44,654 nt of DNA, taken from the NCBI GenBank assembly GCA_903854725.1, contig CAINWZ010000004.1, positions 1 to 44,654 of the forward strand. Reading direction: 5' to 3'. This document shows positions 43,724 through 44,654 of this stretch, one piece after another. The notes under the pieces were generated by a model. That model saw only the letters and a program-made list of their open reading frames with translations, was not told the DNA's origin and searched no databases. The DNA comes from an uncultured Bacteroidota bacterium. GTDB lineage: Bacteria > Bacteroidota > Bacteroidia > Chitinophagales > Chitinophagaceae. How positions within the stretch are numbered: position 1 is the first letter of the stretch; each line of letters starts with the position of its first letter. The translations under genes were made by a program, and so were the position numbers.

Positions 43724-44654
43724 ATGAAAAAACTATTACTCTCTTTATTCATTTTAATGACAGTTGCTAATAGCTTCGCTCAATCTAATGAAATAATAAT
43801 TAGTAAGAAAAAAGCTAAAGACGATGCCCAAGTTATCCTTTCAAAAGATGGCAAAACTCCCATTTATATTGTTGATGGAAAAACAGTTTCTAGTATAAAA
43901 GAAATTGCGCCAGATGATATCGCAAGTGTTGATGTTTTGAAAGGAGCATTGGCCAAAGAAAAATACGGCGAAAAGGGTGCCAATGGAGTAATAGTTATTA
44001 CCACTAAAAAGAAAGCAAAGAATGATTCTACAAAAGTGACTATCACTATTGATGGGGACAAATCTTCTGAAATAAAAAATGATGTAAATATGACGGTGGT
44101 AGTGGATGGCAATAAAGTTACCATTAACGGAAAAGAAGTCGACGAAAATGATCCTCGATTAAGTATTGAGGGAAACAGCAACATGCCTGGAAAAAGAAAT
44201 CAAAGAATCATCTTAAAAAAATTAGATAAAAACTTGAACGGCCTTGAAAACAATGAAAGCAAAAAGCCAAGAATATTGGTCGAAGGAAAGCCACTGGGCA
44301 AGCTAATGCCACTTGATAAAATAGAAGATGAAATTATTATTAATAAAGATGGTGAGGAGGAAGAAGATGATTTCGATATGATTGTACCCAACAACACAAA
44401 ATCTAACCCTGCTTTTTTAGGTGTAGTTACAGAAGAAACAGAAGCAGGTGCAAAAATTAATCAAGTAAGTGAAGAAAGTCCAGCAGAAAAAGCTGGGCTG
44501 ATGAATGATGATATTATTACAAAGGTAAATGACACAAAGATAGATGGCCCTTCTACATTATATGATGCTATTGGTAAATGCAAACCCGAAGAAAAAGTGA
44601 CCATTCACTATATCAGAAAAGGAAAATCAAATTCAGTTGTTGCTACATTAGCAA
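43724..44654 (+). CDS. Secreted protein with TonB-plug-like segment and PDZ domain (partial)
   Basis: An open frame that runs off the window; 310 codons are visible. A signal peptide (1-19, MKKLLLSLFILMTVANSFA) starts it. Residues about 46-95 (IYIVDGKTVSSIKEIAPDDI, then the GANGVIVITTKK end) match the plug-domain pattern of TonB-dependent and SusC-like receptors, but no barrel follows. The middle (100-225) is polar, repeating short beta-like VDGNKVTINGK units and an acidic run (EEEEDD, 211-216). Residues 229-310 form a PDZ domain (AFLGVV, then SPAEKAGLMNDDIITKVND). It is probably a periplasmic or outer-membrane-associated protein. A protease domain could lie beyond the edge. Function unknown. 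Confidence 0.85.
   Translation, partial: MKKLLLSLFILMTVANSFAQSNEIIISKKKAKDDAQVILSKDGKTPIYIVDGKTVSSIKEIAPDDIASVDVLKGALAKEKYGEKGANGVIVITTKKKAKNDSTKVTITIDGDKSSEIKNDVNMTVVVDGNKVTINGKEVDENDPRLSIEGNSNMPGKRNQRIILKKLDKNLNGLENNESKKPRILVEGKPLGKLMPLDKIEDEIIINKDGEEEEDDFDMIVPNNTKSNPAFLGVVTEETEAGAKINQVSEESPAEKAGLMNDDIITKVNDTKIDGPSTLYDAIGKCKPEEKVTIHYIRKGKSNSVVATLA

Overview
The window looks like chromosomal housekeeping DNA from a member of the phylum Bacteroidota, most likely Chitinophagales or a close relative. The family-level placement is inference. The evidence is AT-rich sequence, a recurrent TAnnTTTG promoter box (the Bacteroidota -7 element) in front of many genes, very few Shine-Dalgarno sequences, a large secreted protein with a type IX secretion (T9SS) C-terminal sorting domain, and a fused alpha/beta 2-oxoacid dehydrogenase E1. 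I see no rRNA, tRNA, insertion sequence, phage gene or CRISPR array. No gap between genes exceeds 200 bases.

Left part (1-12.3 kb). A 77-bp tandem repeat with strong hairpins opens the window and includes the stop codon of a minus-strand thiolase. Then come pyrD, a metallo-beta-lactamase-fold hydrolase, a two-component system (OmpR-type regulator and a histidine kinase with almost no external loop) and galE on the plus strand. These are followed by prfA (-), a secreted M19 dipeptidase (+), and a minus-strand run of E1 alpha/beta fusion, Bax-inhibitor-1-like protein and secreted polysaccharide deacetylase.

Middle part (12.3-29 kb). korA (+) ends at a bidirectional terminator facing a 1524-residue T9SS cargo protein (LamG, Fn3-like, PKD, PQQ-type propeller, sorting domain). 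Next on the minus strand are nth, an FtsB/DivIC-like protein, eno with its own terminator, an ABC ATPase, a small membrane protein and an MHS-type transporter with a large extra insert. acs diverges from that transporter, suggesting an uptake-and-activation module for acetate or a related acid. A POT peptide transporter (-) and purD (+) follow.

Right part (29-44.65 kb). The complete elongasome operon mreB-mreC-mreD-mrdA-rodA is followed by a second metallo-beta-lactamase-fold protein, ppc, an AlkA-like DNA glycosylase (-), a small secreted NTF2-like protein, and a minus-strand pair of M23 peptidase and small membrane protein. alaS diverges from the M23 gene. The window ends inside a secreted protein that combines a TonB-plug-like segment with a PDZ domain.

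No convincing new multi-gene system is visible. The points most worth a second look are the hairpin tandem repeat at the left edge, the plug-like/PDZ protein at the right edge, the MHS transporter insert with its small membrane partner, the korA without a beta subunit next to it, and several promoters placed exactly 4 nt before start codons, which suggests leaderless mRNAs.
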